Below, one piece after another: positions 51,001 to 62,351 of a stretch of DNA of 64,000 bases. Source of the DNA: Struthidea cinerea (Eukaryota; Chordata; Aves; Passeriformes; Corcoracidae); assembly GCA_013397865.1 (NCBI GenBank), contig VZTI01005203.1, positions 1,603,191 through 1,667,190 of the forward strand, written 5' to 3'. The position numbers and the translations under genes were made by a program. The number at the start of each line of letters is the position of its first letter. Within the stretch, counting starts at the first letter, position 1. The notes below the pieces were generated by a model. That model searched no databases. It was not told the DNA's origin and saw nothing but the letters and a program-made list of their open reading frames with translations.

Positions 51001-53153
51001 ACTGATAAAGGTTAGATATTCTTTATTCTTGCCAACAGTGTTCTGTCTAAATCCACACCGGAAATTTTCTTTTTCCAGAGTTGCAGATTAGAGTCCTAGC
51101 AAGAATAAGCATGTGCTGAGGAACCCTTCTGTTTGCCTTTGAGAAGCTTTGCTTAAAAGTGAACAAAATCCAGAGTTCCCTGCCACGTCTAAGCATGGCA
51201 AGTTCCCATGGTCCATCCACATGGCTCTCCTGGGAACAAAATGACAAGACTAGTTGTGCCTGTGTGGCATCACAACAGCAGCAGGGCCAGGGAGGCTCAG
51301 GCACTCAGGTGGGATGTGCAGTGCCTGATGGAGGACCATCCACTGGACATTCAAAAGATAAGTGCTTATCTTGGGCAGCCAGGCCATCTCAGTGTTGTCC
51401 CCACAGGCTTATGGGATTCTCTGGGCTCCATACTGGCCTTTAATAAATGGCGTGTGCATACCTACAACCTCGGAGTGGCTGCTCCTTCTGATCAGGGGAC
51501 AGCTTTCTGACACACATAGATAATACACGTGACACACGTTGCCTGCTGGTATTTCATCCATGCAACATCTTAGGAAGGAGATGTGGATGGAAATGTTTTC
51601 AATGTGCTAATAGCACTGACCTTTCTATTTCCATTATACATCACTCAGAAGCAGTGACCAGGCATTCAAAATCTGAGTCTGAAAGCCAAATTTAGACATT
51701 TTCTGAATGGATTTATTTTTGTTTGAACAATGCAATTATTTTTAAATAGAAAAAGTAAACTGAAGGTTATAATTGCGGGTGAGCGTGGGAGGCAGAGCTG
51801 CCTGCTGATCACATTAAATGTTTGATCCTTACTCAGCCACCAAAGGCTTGGGTGCAGCCAAATTTTTTTGCTAGTGAAGTGCCTGTCCTGAGATAGTGCT
51901 ATTTTTCACAGTGCATAGTAACAGGTAGGATGATAACAGGTGAAATAAAGGATATGGCATGGTTATTGTCAGTTCAAACCTCTTCTCAGCTCTACAAACA
52001 ACTTTTTGGATGTGACTCTGAAACCCTCATAAAGAAGAATGATCAGTTTCCATTCAAGCCTGCAATTGGGTCAACATAACAGAACTGAAGTCTGAGAACA
52101 ATCGTCAACAATCACCAATTCTTCTTAGTGGCCCGGATTCTTCATTTCCTTGACAAATGTTTAATTTTCTCTTGTGATCTGACTTTTCTTTAGAAGGTGA
52201 GCCATGCAACAACAAATCAAAATGATGACATTTTTGTTTGTCCTGTGCAATCTCATGCAGGTGAACCAATGCATTTGCAACACAGTTGCTATTGCTGGAA
52301 CCCTTGTCTTCTAGACTAGTACACATCTACACAGATATTTTACAACTTTATCTAGTCCCACAGGATACCAAGATTGAGAAGCACTTTCAAGTAACGTACA
52401 GAAGAGTTTCCTGAAAGAGACATTTTGTCTGAGAAGAGAAATTATACTAATACTGAAGCTTTTTTGTATCCAAATCAACATGGAAATGTATTTTGATGAT
52501 GGACAAAAAAAAAAAGATCCTTCAGGCTGCCCCAAAGTTTATGTAGGTGAATCTTTCCTTACACACATGACTCATGTGTTTTGCTGCCACTGTTCACAGC
52601 GAGGATCGTACTGGATCACACAGCACTGAAATTCAAGCAGCACACTTCTAAGATTTCTTCAGGTGTTTAGCTGTACCTTGAATACTCCTTGACAAGGGAT
52701 CCCCTTTATGTAAATAAGAGTGACAGAATGCTCATGGAGCAGCTACTCAGGCTTTACTGCATTCCTACTCCAGGCAGCTCCACAAATGAGTTATGAAGGG
52801 AAAAGGCTGGAGGAGGGATTTTGTGATTTGGAGGAGAGCTGTTGTCATGACATTTGAGCCCCCTTGTTTCACAAGATACAGATTTTGCATTCCGAGTGTT
52901 CTCTTCATTTTTTGGTGTCCATTTGATCCAAAGAGCATTTCTGGGACAAATGTTTAAAGGGGAGGGATATGAATATGTCAGGTGAACAAATGGAATGGAG
53001 GAAGAACAATTATGGATGACATATGGATAACAATCATATGGATGATTGCACAAAAGCAAATGGAGAATAGCAGTCTTTGAGTGAATGTGGCTGGAAATGA
53101 GAAAAAGGCTTTCAACAGGAGATCTGGAATACGGTCTGGGTAAGAATAGATGT
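45001..53153. other. Non-coding stretch, no gene recognised
   Basis: No recognisable protein, RNA gene or confident transposon. A GT/T-rich patch lies at about 47620-47690 and a (GTT)n microsatellite at 49.82 kb. The patch at 51.2-51.5 kb is more G+C-rich, carries a 100-codon open frame without known motif (51208-51510) and a nearby AATAAA at about 51441; it is described under findings. Confidence 0.5.
49822..49840. repeat. (GTT)n microsatellite
   Basis: TTT followed by six consecutive GTT-phase units. It is a short simple repeat. Confidence 0.85.
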
Positions 53154-53372
53154 AAAAATAAAAATAAAATAAAAAAAAAACAAACATTAAAAAAAAAAAA
53201 AAAACCAAAAAAAAAAAAAAAACCCAAAAAAAAAAAAAACCCAACAACAACAGTAACAAAATAAAGCCCCAAGCAACCTCCTAACCTCCTTCTCACTGCC
53301 CCCCCACCAAAAAAAACCCCTAAACCAACAACAACAACAGTAACAACAAAAACACCAAAAAAGACTTCCTGC
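53154..53372. repeat. A-rich/CAA-rich low-complexity block
   Basis: A-runs of roughly 10-16 bases are separated by CC or CCC, then come CAA repeats, a C7 run and a second CAA block. The module CAACAACAACAGTAACAA appears near 53242 and again, with an extra CAA, near 53328. On the minus strand this gives long Phe/Leu-rich frames (53296-52754 and others) that are a product of the T/G composition and should not be taken as membrane proteins. The composition is extreme against its flanks. Confidence 0.9.
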
Positions 53373-56300
53373 TTTTAATATCAACTTGATCAAGAGAAGG
53401 GGAAAAAGGTAACAACCTTCCTCGGCTGATGGAAACAGAGTCTGGGAATCAATTAGCCAGGGTTTTTCCGTCAGAATACGATCCTATTTTCCAGTGTTCC
53501 TAAAGCTGCTACTGCTGGAACCGGCCATACAACTGAATAGCAGCCTAACCCAAAGCGCTGCTGAGCGCACACTGCCCACCTGCTCCAGGAGCAGCTGATT
53601 TCCTCTGCATCCTGCTGGATATGCTCTCTACCTTAGAGGACAGGGCTGTAGCACAATTTAAAACTGTCTCACCTAAATATTAAGCAGTCAAAATCAAGGT
53701 GTCTCTGGCATTCAGACCCCTTGTTGTGTGTGATCTCACTGTCCATCAGTACAATTGCTACTTAACAGAGCCTAAATAGAGCCTTATAATCATATGTTTG
53801 AAATGTGAATGATGACTAGGATTGCATGTAAGAATATTTTCTGCCATAGAATTCCATTCACTTTAATGGAAAAATGTCTTGAACATTAATAGAGATTCAA
53901 TTATTTGGAGTCTTAAAACCCCTATGAACTGTCTCCCATCTGTAGCTGGATCTGCAATAAATTATGCTTTCAGATAAATTTAGTCTTCTTACATTAAAGC
54001 TCTTTTAGACCATATTTTCTTGAATTCAAGGAGACCTTTCCCCCATCTTTCAAGGGACATACATCAACTCACTTCTTTTCCTTACAAAATAAACTAAATT
54101 ACATCTACTTGGTCTATCACCATACTTCACTGGGAAATTTACTGGAGGAGCTGATTGGTGGTCACTCATGCCCCACAGCCCATGGGTGTGTCCTCCCACT
54201 GTGATAACCAGAAGGCAATTAATTCAAAGTATCTGAGACTAAATTACAAAGAAATATATATATATAAGTATATATAAAGTATATGCTGATATGGACTGGT
54301 TAAAACATCTCCCCTAGTTCTGATCGAGTCCAAGAATGACTGTTGTTAATGAGTGTTGTTAAAATTCAGAGTAATTTTGAGTTAGAAAAGGTATGCTGCC
54401 TTCATTATTAGAATTAGGTACGTATTGACTAGTTAGTCCACTCCCTTTTGTTACCTGTAAAAATATTTTATTGTATTATAACTGTGATATTACAGGAGCT
54501 TATGTCATAAAAACAAACAACCAAGCTAAAAGAAATGTGCATAGATTTTTTTATTTTTTTTAATACATAATTTGGTAAAGCTTGGACAGGTGTTATTCTG
54601 TTATGAACAGGACTGAGCTCACTATACTGGAGTCACCTCATTTTACGAGGATGACAGATCTACAGGTAGTGGTTTAATGGATCCCCAAAATCTTGTATCT
54701 TTTTGAAGAACTGATGAGCCAAAAGTCATAGGATACATATATGCAGAAGGTAAAATGCTACTTGCCATATGCTTCCATTCTCTCTTTATCATTTTTTAAA
54801 TGCAGGTCTGCATTGCTCAATCATCCAAAGTCTTCATGTTTTTGCAGTGTTTTGCTTACTGACCAATTTTTTTTCTAACATGGCCCTAATTAATATTTTT
54901 CATATTGATATTCAGATTACATATTCAAAGGAGCAGTGTAACTATATTGGAGAGGTTTTACCCTGGTCATCTTCAAATGAGTAAGAATATTTGATCAGAA
55001 AGACTAACTTCTGTTTATTTTGTCCTGGAAATTGCCTGGATCTGGAGATTTTCTGGATCTTAAGCTCTCTCTGATGTTTATATATCAGCATTACTTTGGT
55101 AAAGGGAAGCTGGAGCAGGAAACAAGATTTTTAATGTTAAATTTTAACCCTTGAAATCAACAAGAATTTTGCCCTGTATGTCTAATTTCTGCATCTGCCA
55201 CTATTTTACTGTGTGATCCTCTAATTGCTTAATTGATATATATCTGCATTTCTGTTCTGTGAAATAGCAGTGCTGTTGTCTCAGCATGCAAAGGTAATTT
55301 AGTGGTTGTTTGAAAAGTGAGCTTGTAGAAAAGACAGCACAATGGAACGATTACCTCGAAGAACTTACTAGTCTAAATCCCAAAAATCTGGAAGGACAGG
55401 AATGGCCTTTTCATAATGTGTTCTTTATTTATTCTCAGTGCTCGCTAAATTGCTAGACTCTCAGGATAATAATATGACGATGAGTAGTCCCCTCCTCTTT
55501 TACCATTTTCAACTTTCTGGATTCTCTATTTTCTTAAAAGTTCCTGAAATGTTACACTGTATGAAACCAGGACACTGTATTTGCCACAGCATTGTATGCC
55601 TGACCAAGAAAAGTGCTCAGCAGAAGTAAGGATACATAATATGATACATAATTTTTCTATTGCCTCATGCACATACAGATATGAGCCACTCACCTTTCCT
55701 AAACTTTACACTTTCTTTAAGAATATGTTCAAACAATTCTCTCTCCTGTTATGTATGAAAAAAAATTAATATCGAACGTAAATCATAACCACTTGTTCCC
55801 ACAGGTTTGATAGAATATTAATAGTAATAAACACATGAAGGACTTGATTGAACTCAGTATAGTCAAAGCCATTCAATATGAGTTATGTTAAATACAATTT
55901 TTAAAACCATATATATTTGAGATGAGTATGAGATAGTTATATTAATATACAGGATTACCAAATTGATGGTATGGTCAATATGTTGACTTGTGTTAGTGAA
56001 CACAACATTGTGATTCTAGAATAAACTTGATAAAAGTCAACATTATAAACATTAAATGTACTAAAAGGTGATAAATCTTGGTCTGAAATTAAACATTAAT
56101 AAGCAGATGTGTTACTAACCGGATCCTTCAGGAATATGTTCATTTATACAACTTGACAAGCTATCCCTCTGTTGTGAACAAAATAGAGGGTACCACAAAA
56201 CTCTGCAGTGCTCTTGTTTGTGGTAGGCCAAGTATCAAGGGAACAACATAAGCTAACAAAGACAAGCCACTGACTTGAGATGATCTGGATCCATCATTAA

Positions 56301-57405
56301 GTAAATCTCACCAAACATGGTTTCCTTTGGTTAATATCATATGCCTGAGAAGAAAGAATGCAGGCCACAGGCCTTCCTGAAGAGATGTGATGTGCCTGTA
56401 CTGGAAAGCTAACCACTTCCAGGGCCTGTTCTCTGGCTCTGGGGCTAAATGCCCAATTTAGTTTCATTCATACAATTAGAGTGACCGGCTCTGCATAACA
56501 GGACAGTCTCATATTAGCGTTTTATTGGGAATGATCCCTGGAATGTGGTAACTTTCCAGTCAGGTCTGGGACCATTCTGACAACTCAGTACATAGACAAT
56601 CAAGTTCTGGTGCAAAAGGTCAGGCTTCTGTTAGCTTGCAGAGAAAAAACCTGGGACTGTTAGCAAAAACTGAGAGTCATGACAACTAAAAGAAGTGCTC
56701 AGTGCAATCCTGCACCCACAGGAGTTGTTGCTACAACTTCGGCTACATAAGCTGAAACCTTAGACAGCCATATGAAAGCCAAGTTACTTCTGTATTTTAG
56801 CACTGACTGCTATTGAAACAACAGTTGTGATATCCTTAGATGAAGATGGTTACTGATCAATTGAAGCAGGTTAAGAGGAGCTAAGACAATGGTTGAAGGA
56901 GTATGGAACATATTTGATGGCAAACGTCCTCAGGAGCCATTTAGGTTAAAAATAGAAAAATTTCAGGAGCGTCCTTCTCAGTTTCTGAGTAGTCTATACT
57001 GCAGGATGCAAGGTGACATACAGACAGTAGAGGTAAAATAAGGTAACTTTCTTGCTAGTGTTGCTTTAACTAGATTTTTCGAGTGTCCGACCTTTGTCAC
57101 TTATCTCTATCCTAGACTGCAATTAGCAGTGCAGGCATAGGCTTTCAGACAGATACTGGGTATGGGATGGTCCTGCAAAGAGAGCTGAGGACAAATCCAA
57201 TAAACAGTCAGATTTCTGTATTCTGAATCACTGACCAATGCCCAGTCCTACACGAGCTATCTGCTCAAAGTTGCTGCCTCCGTAACTTCATAGTTTATGA
57301 AGTAGCTGCATTCACAGGTGTCAGAGACTGAAATATTATAGTTTATGAGAAACATTTTCTTAAATGTTTCTTATTACAAAAGCTGCAGAGAAGACTACCA
57401 CACCC
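53373..57405. other. Non-coding stretch, no gene recognised
   Basis: AT-rich sequence with a short G+C-richer patch at 53.5-53.65 kb and a TA microsatellite at 54.25 kb. Frames are all under about 75 codons. The part at 56.1-57.4 kb, just before the LTR-like block, is somewhat more balanced in composition and could include decayed retroviral sequence, but I can show no retroviral motif in it. Confidence 0.45.
54253..54284. repeat. (TA)n microsatellite
   Basis: ATATATATATATA, interrupted by AGTATATATAAAG and continued as TATA. It is simple sequence. Confidence 0.85.
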
Positions 57406-58536
57406 TGTGGGGGACCCTGACTGAGGCCTTACACCGCTTGCTGATGAAGATAAGATAAAGTAACAACTCCGAGCTGGGGACTTTTCACAAAGCACAAACT
57501 TAACACCTCAGAAGTGAAGATCAGGGCCTCAGGGCTATCAGCTGCCAGGCTCGAACAGACCCTGCACCAAGGGGTGGGGGAAGAGAGGCTTTGGGTGTGT
57601 GTTGGAAAAACCTCTGGTGAGAGGAGCAGTGACTGCCCATTCTCCAGTGTGCAGACCAGCTCAGCTGAGGGGCCCCTTCATCGGGGAGAAGCTGCCTCCA
57701 CATGAAGGACAGAGGGGGTGACATGGCCCATCAAAGGCCCCCCCCAAAGGGGTCCCCAGACCCTGCACCAGAGCACCAGAGATGATGTACAGACCCTCAG
57801 TGTTGCAAAGGTCAGGGTCAAACTGGCCCCCTGCAAGGGAGGCACGTGGGCATTCCCACCTGGCCCAAAGCGTATATTAATCCACGGGATTCTATCTATC
57901 CCATATCTATCTATTATATCTGTCCATGGGATTCGGTGTGTGGTGGCGTGGCCACGGCGGCAATGGGGGACCCTCACCACCAGAAGAGCAGATGGAGGGG
58001 AGCAATGAGACATCGTTGGGACCCTCGGATGGGTGATAGGCTTCCACCTAATTCCTGTCACTCTCTCCCTGCCCCCCCCACCCCACACACTTCTTTCTCT
58101 ATTTCTTTCTTTCTTTTCACTTTCTTTCTCTTTGCCTCTTTTACTATTAAATAAAATAAATCAATTTTTTTGGCACCAGCATCTAACCTCATTTGGTTTT
58201 AATCTCGTTTTTGGGTATATTTCTAAGAACCTAAGAACCTGGGTATATCATAAGAACCTTCTAAGTTCTTTCCAGTTTATACTCAGAGACTTAATTTTCC
58301 TTGCTCTTCTGGTTTTAAACTGGATTGCGACAACTGGGTATAGGTATTGCCTCTATCCTTTCAAGATTCTCACCACAAGAGTACTTATTTTTTTTTGTGG
58401 TTGCTCTGTGACTTAATTCTTAATTTTACATATCAAATAATCAAAAAATTTGAAAACAGCCCTGTCCATTCGGGTCAGCACAATGTTTACCATATAGCTG
58501 AGATTCTGTTTATTAACATCATCTGGGGTTTTTACA
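57406..58536 (+). mobile_element. Probable retroviral LTR, boundaries uncertain
   Basis: The block has the layout of an avian LTR and blocks I associate with songbird ERV LTRs. These include GGGGAGAAGCTGCCTCC, GGGAGGCACGTGGGCATTCC, a TCTATC-rich patch, and ATGGGATTCGGTGTGTGG. A long pyrimidine stretch follows (CTTTCTTTCT...TTTGCCTCTTTTACT), then overlapping AATAAA signals at 58150-58160 and GGCACCAGCATCTAACCTC. It is much richer in G+C and CpG than its surroundings. The left end is placed at TGTGGGGGACC (57406) and the right end at TTTTTACA (58536), giving TG...CA, but I found no matching target duplication. Only the core 57500-58220 is well supported. Opposite-strand frames across it (136 codons, 58088-57678) are by-products. 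It could be a solo LTR or the 5' LTR of a truncated provirus. Confidence 0.6.
58150..58160 (+). promoter_or_regulatory. Overlapping polyadenylation signals
   Basis: Two AATAAA hexamers overlap by one base after a polypyrimidine stretch and ATTA. A T-rich, then GT-rich segment follows, as expected for an LTR poly(A) site. Confidence 0.55.
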
Positions 58537-59158
58537 TTGTGGGGGTCAGTTAGCGTTTATAAAAATATTTAGACAAATGTAATACATACAATAGTGAAAA
58601 AATTCTACACATTAGATTCCAGCTACCAGGTTATCAGATATATCAAACTGTATCAGTTAGACTATCAGACCATTACAAGACAACTGCATTAAAACAAACT
58701 AGATATATTTTTAAACCATTCTATATGAATGATAAAAAAATAACTTTTACATCTCACTCTTCTTTTCCCAAACCCATCTTGAAAGCTATGAAGTATCTGA
58801 TTAATATTTTAGGACTTTGTAATTTCTGAAGATAATAAGACTTGGAAATAAAAGTACCTTTTGGACACTGAGTAATTAGGATGACATTTCCCACCTACAT
58901 TCATTAAATCAAGGCTACTTGTGAAGCTCTTGTACAGGAAGTTATTATTCACTGTTCTCAATTTTCATATAATGCGAATCATTGAGAGAGCAGCATTTAC
59001 ACTACCCAAAGGTCTGGTGCAATGTCAATATCAGAGAGCATGTGCTGTCTGCAGTACTGTCAGAATAAGGTGGGTCGGATAAGAAATTCCTTACTTCAGA
59101 AGATTGTTCCCATTAAGCAAAACATAAACAGTAACAATAGCATTAAAAATTTACTATA
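58537..59158. other. AT-rich non-coding stretch
   Basis: After a possible primer-binding-like TGGGGGTCAG at 58540 the sequence returns at once to AT-rich DNA. I see no retroviral gene or other feature in it. Confidence 0.5.
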
Positions 59159-59356
59159 CATTTCTTCACTGTGTGGCTAGTGAGGCAGTGGAACTGGTTG
59201 CCCAGAGAAGCTGGGGATGCCCCATCCTTGGAAGTGTTCAAGGTCAGGCTGGCCTTTGAGCAACGCGGTCTAGTAGAAGGTGTCCCGGTCCATGGCAAGG
59301 GGAACTGCAACTAAAATATATGTAGGGGCCCTTCCAGCCCAGACATTCTATGACTT
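59159..59356 (+). mobile_element. CR1 LINE 3' end
   Basis: The plus-strand order is CATTTCTTCACTGTG, GGCAGTGGAACTGGTTGCCC, AGAGAAGCTGGGGATGCCCC, TTGGAAGTGTTCAAGG, GTCTAGTAGAAGGTGTCCC, CCCTTCCAGCCC and ATTCTATGACTTCT. This is the standard CR1 3' end including part of its terminal ATTCTATGA repeat. A short deletion after GGTCAGGCTGG removes the usual GATGG. The copy is strongly 5'-truncated. It faces the minus-strand copy that begins 190 bp downstream, giving a tail-to-tail pair. Confidence 0.93.
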
Positions 59357-59546
59357 CTCTCTAATTTAAGCTTCTGTGAGACCAGCATATACATGGAGAC
59401 ACTAGTCAGCCAGCGGTACTGTGAGAAATGTCAGGACTTCCTGCAGCTCCTTGCCACAGCTGCCACGTGCCTAGGACACACTGCCTCTAAGGGTGCTCAG
59501 TGTTCCGAGATCTCCCTCTTGAAAGCGGTCTGAACTACAGTATCAG

Positions 59547-59655
59547 AGAATCACAGAATCACAGAGTGGTTTGGGTTGGAACAGATCTTAAATATCATCT
59601 CATTCCAACCGCCCTGCCAGGTTGCTCAAAGCCACATCCAACCTGGTCTTGGAAG
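59547..59655 (-). mobile_element. CR1 LINE 3' end, internally deleted
   Basis: The minus-strand CR1 starts here with its terminal repeat (AGAATCACAGAATCACAGAG), followed by GTGGTTTGGGTTGGAACAG and CATTCCAACCGCCCTGCC. It then jumps to AGGTTGCTCAAAGCCACATC. The jump lacks about 30 bp of the usual element (the segment with ATGGGCAGGGACACC...CTAGACC), so there is a clean internal deletion. The body ends near TGGTCTTGG, so only about 110 bp remain. Confidence 0.9.
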
Positions 59656-61645
59656 CAGGTATAAAAGTGCTGTGCTAAGGATACCATGACAGCCTTCATC
59701 CATGCTTCCTGGGCTTTAATTACTTTCTCTCATAGGATTATTCTACTTTAACTGACATGAGTTGCTGATAAAGGAAGACATTGTTACAGTACACCACAGT
59801 GCAGCAAAACGTAATACAGCAAAACTGCCCAAACCATATTCAGCCTTCCTAAAACAAAAAACAAGACCAAGTCTTGCTTGGACGTGAACTTAGCAAAGTG
59901 GCATAATCAATTAATCAGGGACCTGAGTCAGAGTGGCTGTGTCCTTTAAAGGCAGAGTTACTGTGACATTCTCTCTGCTAGGCTGTATGTACAGAGATGG
60001 GCTATATACAGTGGTTCAGCTTGTGATCTCTCTTCTTTCAGCAAGCACAGAGCTGGCATCACTGGAGAGAGCAGCCAAACTGCTTTAAATGAAGCTGCTT
60101 TGGTAGCAGAAGCTACGTAGCTGTGTCAATGCATCACTGTCTAATTTACCCCTTTCTCAGTAGATAGAAGAACCTAGGCTAGGTATATACTGGTTTTGTA
60201 TGGAGAAAGATTATGCAGCACAGATGTAGTGTTTAAGATGTGTGCATGTTTTTAATGCTTGGCTGCCAAATTTAAGATTTTATTAAATTTTCCTTCTGTT
60301 CTATCTCCCTACCTGTAATTTCCCACATACATTCTATTTAGACATTTACTCATTTCTAAGAACTTACTGCCATTTGCTTACAAAGTAAATAATGTATGAA
60401 AATTTCTATTGTATGAAAGGTAAGATGCATTTCATTTATATTTTATAAACAAAGAACTTAAAGACAAATCTATGATTCAAAATTTTTATGACATTATGAT
60501 AGAATCAACCTTAAATTGATTAAAATACTTTTATTTAAGTCCAGATTCATTAATATACCAGAACAACACAAATTTTTCAAAGCACACAAGTAATTTAAAT
60601 TGAGTTTACATCTATTTTGCATCACTGGAGCAGTGAAAATCAGATAAAACACACTAGGGAATCAAGCCCTTATGCTGGTTTGGTCGAGGCACAAGGTTAC
60701 ATGGTGGCTGGGCAGGAGGAGCAGTGCAGACCCCGAGTTCATCTGGTTGTGTGCCTTAAGGATTCCCTAAGGTCCCTGCCACAGTCACACTGCTTGGCTG
60801 CTTCCTCTGTGCACGCTAGAGACAGCAGCAATGACAAGGAAAACCTTTTGAAAGCAAACACACGACTTCAAGTAGAGACACAAAATCTCTGTAGAAAAGA
60901 CCTCTCTGAAACGGTTAAGTTTCCAGAGGATCAGAGTGAGATGTGCATGCAGCTCCCTACCTCAGACCCTCTGTAGCCAAGACCTGCAGAGGTGCCAAGC
61001 TGAAGGGCTGGGCTTCTTTGGAGGGTTCAGTGGACCCCCAGGAGTCCGCAGCCAAGTTATTCACACAACTCTATAGCCATAGCCATTAGCTATAACACGA
61101 ACAGATAAACTTAATTACAACTTAATCTATTCATTTGTTTTTATACCCTATGCACAACCTTTTAAATAATTAATGGTATGGAAAGTTTGACTGCATTACT
61201 TCATTATAAAAACTACTTAGAACAAAGGGTATGTCAACAGAAACACTGAATTTCGTGAAGGATTTAGTTTTTTATTAATTTTAGCTTGAGCCAATTAGCA
61301 CGTGAATTTTATGTTCTTAGAAAACTCATTCTGTATTCACAGAATAAGCACTACTAGTATGGTGGGTATATATTTTTCACTAAAAAAACTGAAACCTTGG
61401 TACGAGTGCAAAATAAATCCCTGACATCATGAAAACATGATCAGGAGGGAGCTAATGGAACTGTAATGAACATCTCTGTAAGAGCTAATATTGTTTCACT
61501 TAGCACACTTCTGGCATATTCATAAAAATCTCCATATGTTCATCCTTAAAGGCATGCATGTGAAGCATACAAGTAAGAAAGCGCTATTTAAAGGTACTAG
61601 GATTGTAAAATTTATTTAAGATAATGTATTTTTCGTTAAGAAAAA

Positions 61646-61715
61646 TGTATATACCATATATATATATCTCTACATATATATGTTTTGCCACATCTATACA
61701 CACACAGACACATAT
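61646..61715. repeat. (TA)n and (CA)n compound microsatellite
   Basis: TATATACCATATATATATAT and ACATATATATG are followed by ACACACACAGACACATATAC. It is compound dinucleotide sequence. Confidence 0.85.
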
Positions 61716-62090
61716 ACGCCACTTGCAAGTGGAAAATCATGACTGAGACTGGCTGACATTCCTCCTATCCTGTCCCCATAACAATACCACTCAGTCTCTC
61801 CTTCTTTTAGTCTTTTGGGAGATGGGGATTAATGCATCTGAGGTTTCTAGCATTTTATTTTTTGTGAAGAATGTCACAACTCATGGGTTTCTACCCTTCT
61901 CTACTTCATCCCGTTCTGCTGTTGATCGTGTTGTGCTCCAAGTTGTGTCTGCTGCTGATTTCAAACTGTGAGAAATTCTGGGTCTTTGGGTCTGGGTTGT
62001 GTTTTTGTAGTCCTCTGGTCTCTTATTCCTTTACTGTTCTTATGACAAAATCAAAGTCTGGGGCTACCAGCGAGATCAGGGAAGTTTTCT

Positions 62091-62140
62091 GCAATGTTGG
62101 TCTCATCAACACTGCAATGTTGATGAGACATTGCAATGTT
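62091..62140. repeat. Nested direct and inverted repeat
   Basis: GCAATGTT occurs three times (about 62091, 62114 and 62133). GTCTCATCAAC at 62100-62110 is the exact reverse complement of GTTGATGAGAC at 62119-62129, giving an 11-bp stem with an 8-nt loop. The hairpin sits between the outer copies, so direct repeats flank and enter the palindrome. Confidence 0.85.
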
Positions 62141-62338
62141 GGCCTCAAGAAGGGCTGAACTCAGGAGTACTCTTGTGAAGGAGACCTTGTGTCATAGCTC
62201 CTTACAAATCAGCTACATTTTATGGGACATTCAAACTTTACTTTTGAAACTATGCATGTTGTTCAATATGCACATCCTTATAATGAACATTACACAGAAC
62301 AATTAGAAAATGATGCTACTTCAAATGTACAGAGTTCA

Positions 62339-62351
62339 CATATATATATAT
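62339..62351. repeat. (AT)n microsatellite
   Basis: Six to seven uninterrupted TA steps between CACA and GTCCC. Confidence 0.8.

Noticed and set aside
52754..53296. 180-codon minus-strand frame, the longest in the window, with a Phe/Leu-rich hydrophobic start
   Set aside because: Its hydrophobic part is the translation of the A-run/CC low-complexity block read on the other strand. The rest has no motif. It is a composition effect, not a membrane protein.
57678..58088. 136-codon minus-strand frame and matching plus-strand frames of about 100 codons
   Set aside because: They fall inside the LTR-like block, whose high G+C content leaves few stop codons. LTR non-coding sequence explains them.
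58537..58560. A second LTR start, since TGTGGGGGTCAG resembles TGTGGGGGACC at 57406
   Set aside because: The similarity is only about 8-9 bases and the following sequence is ordinary AT-rich DNA, not a repeated LTR. A primer-site reading is offered as a finding instead.
61871..62158. 95-codon plus-strand frame with a Leu-rich hydrophobic start resembling a signal or membrane segment
   Set aside because: The C-terminal third is made by the nested repeat at 62.09-62.14 kb and no family match is apparent. Kept only as a repeat observation.
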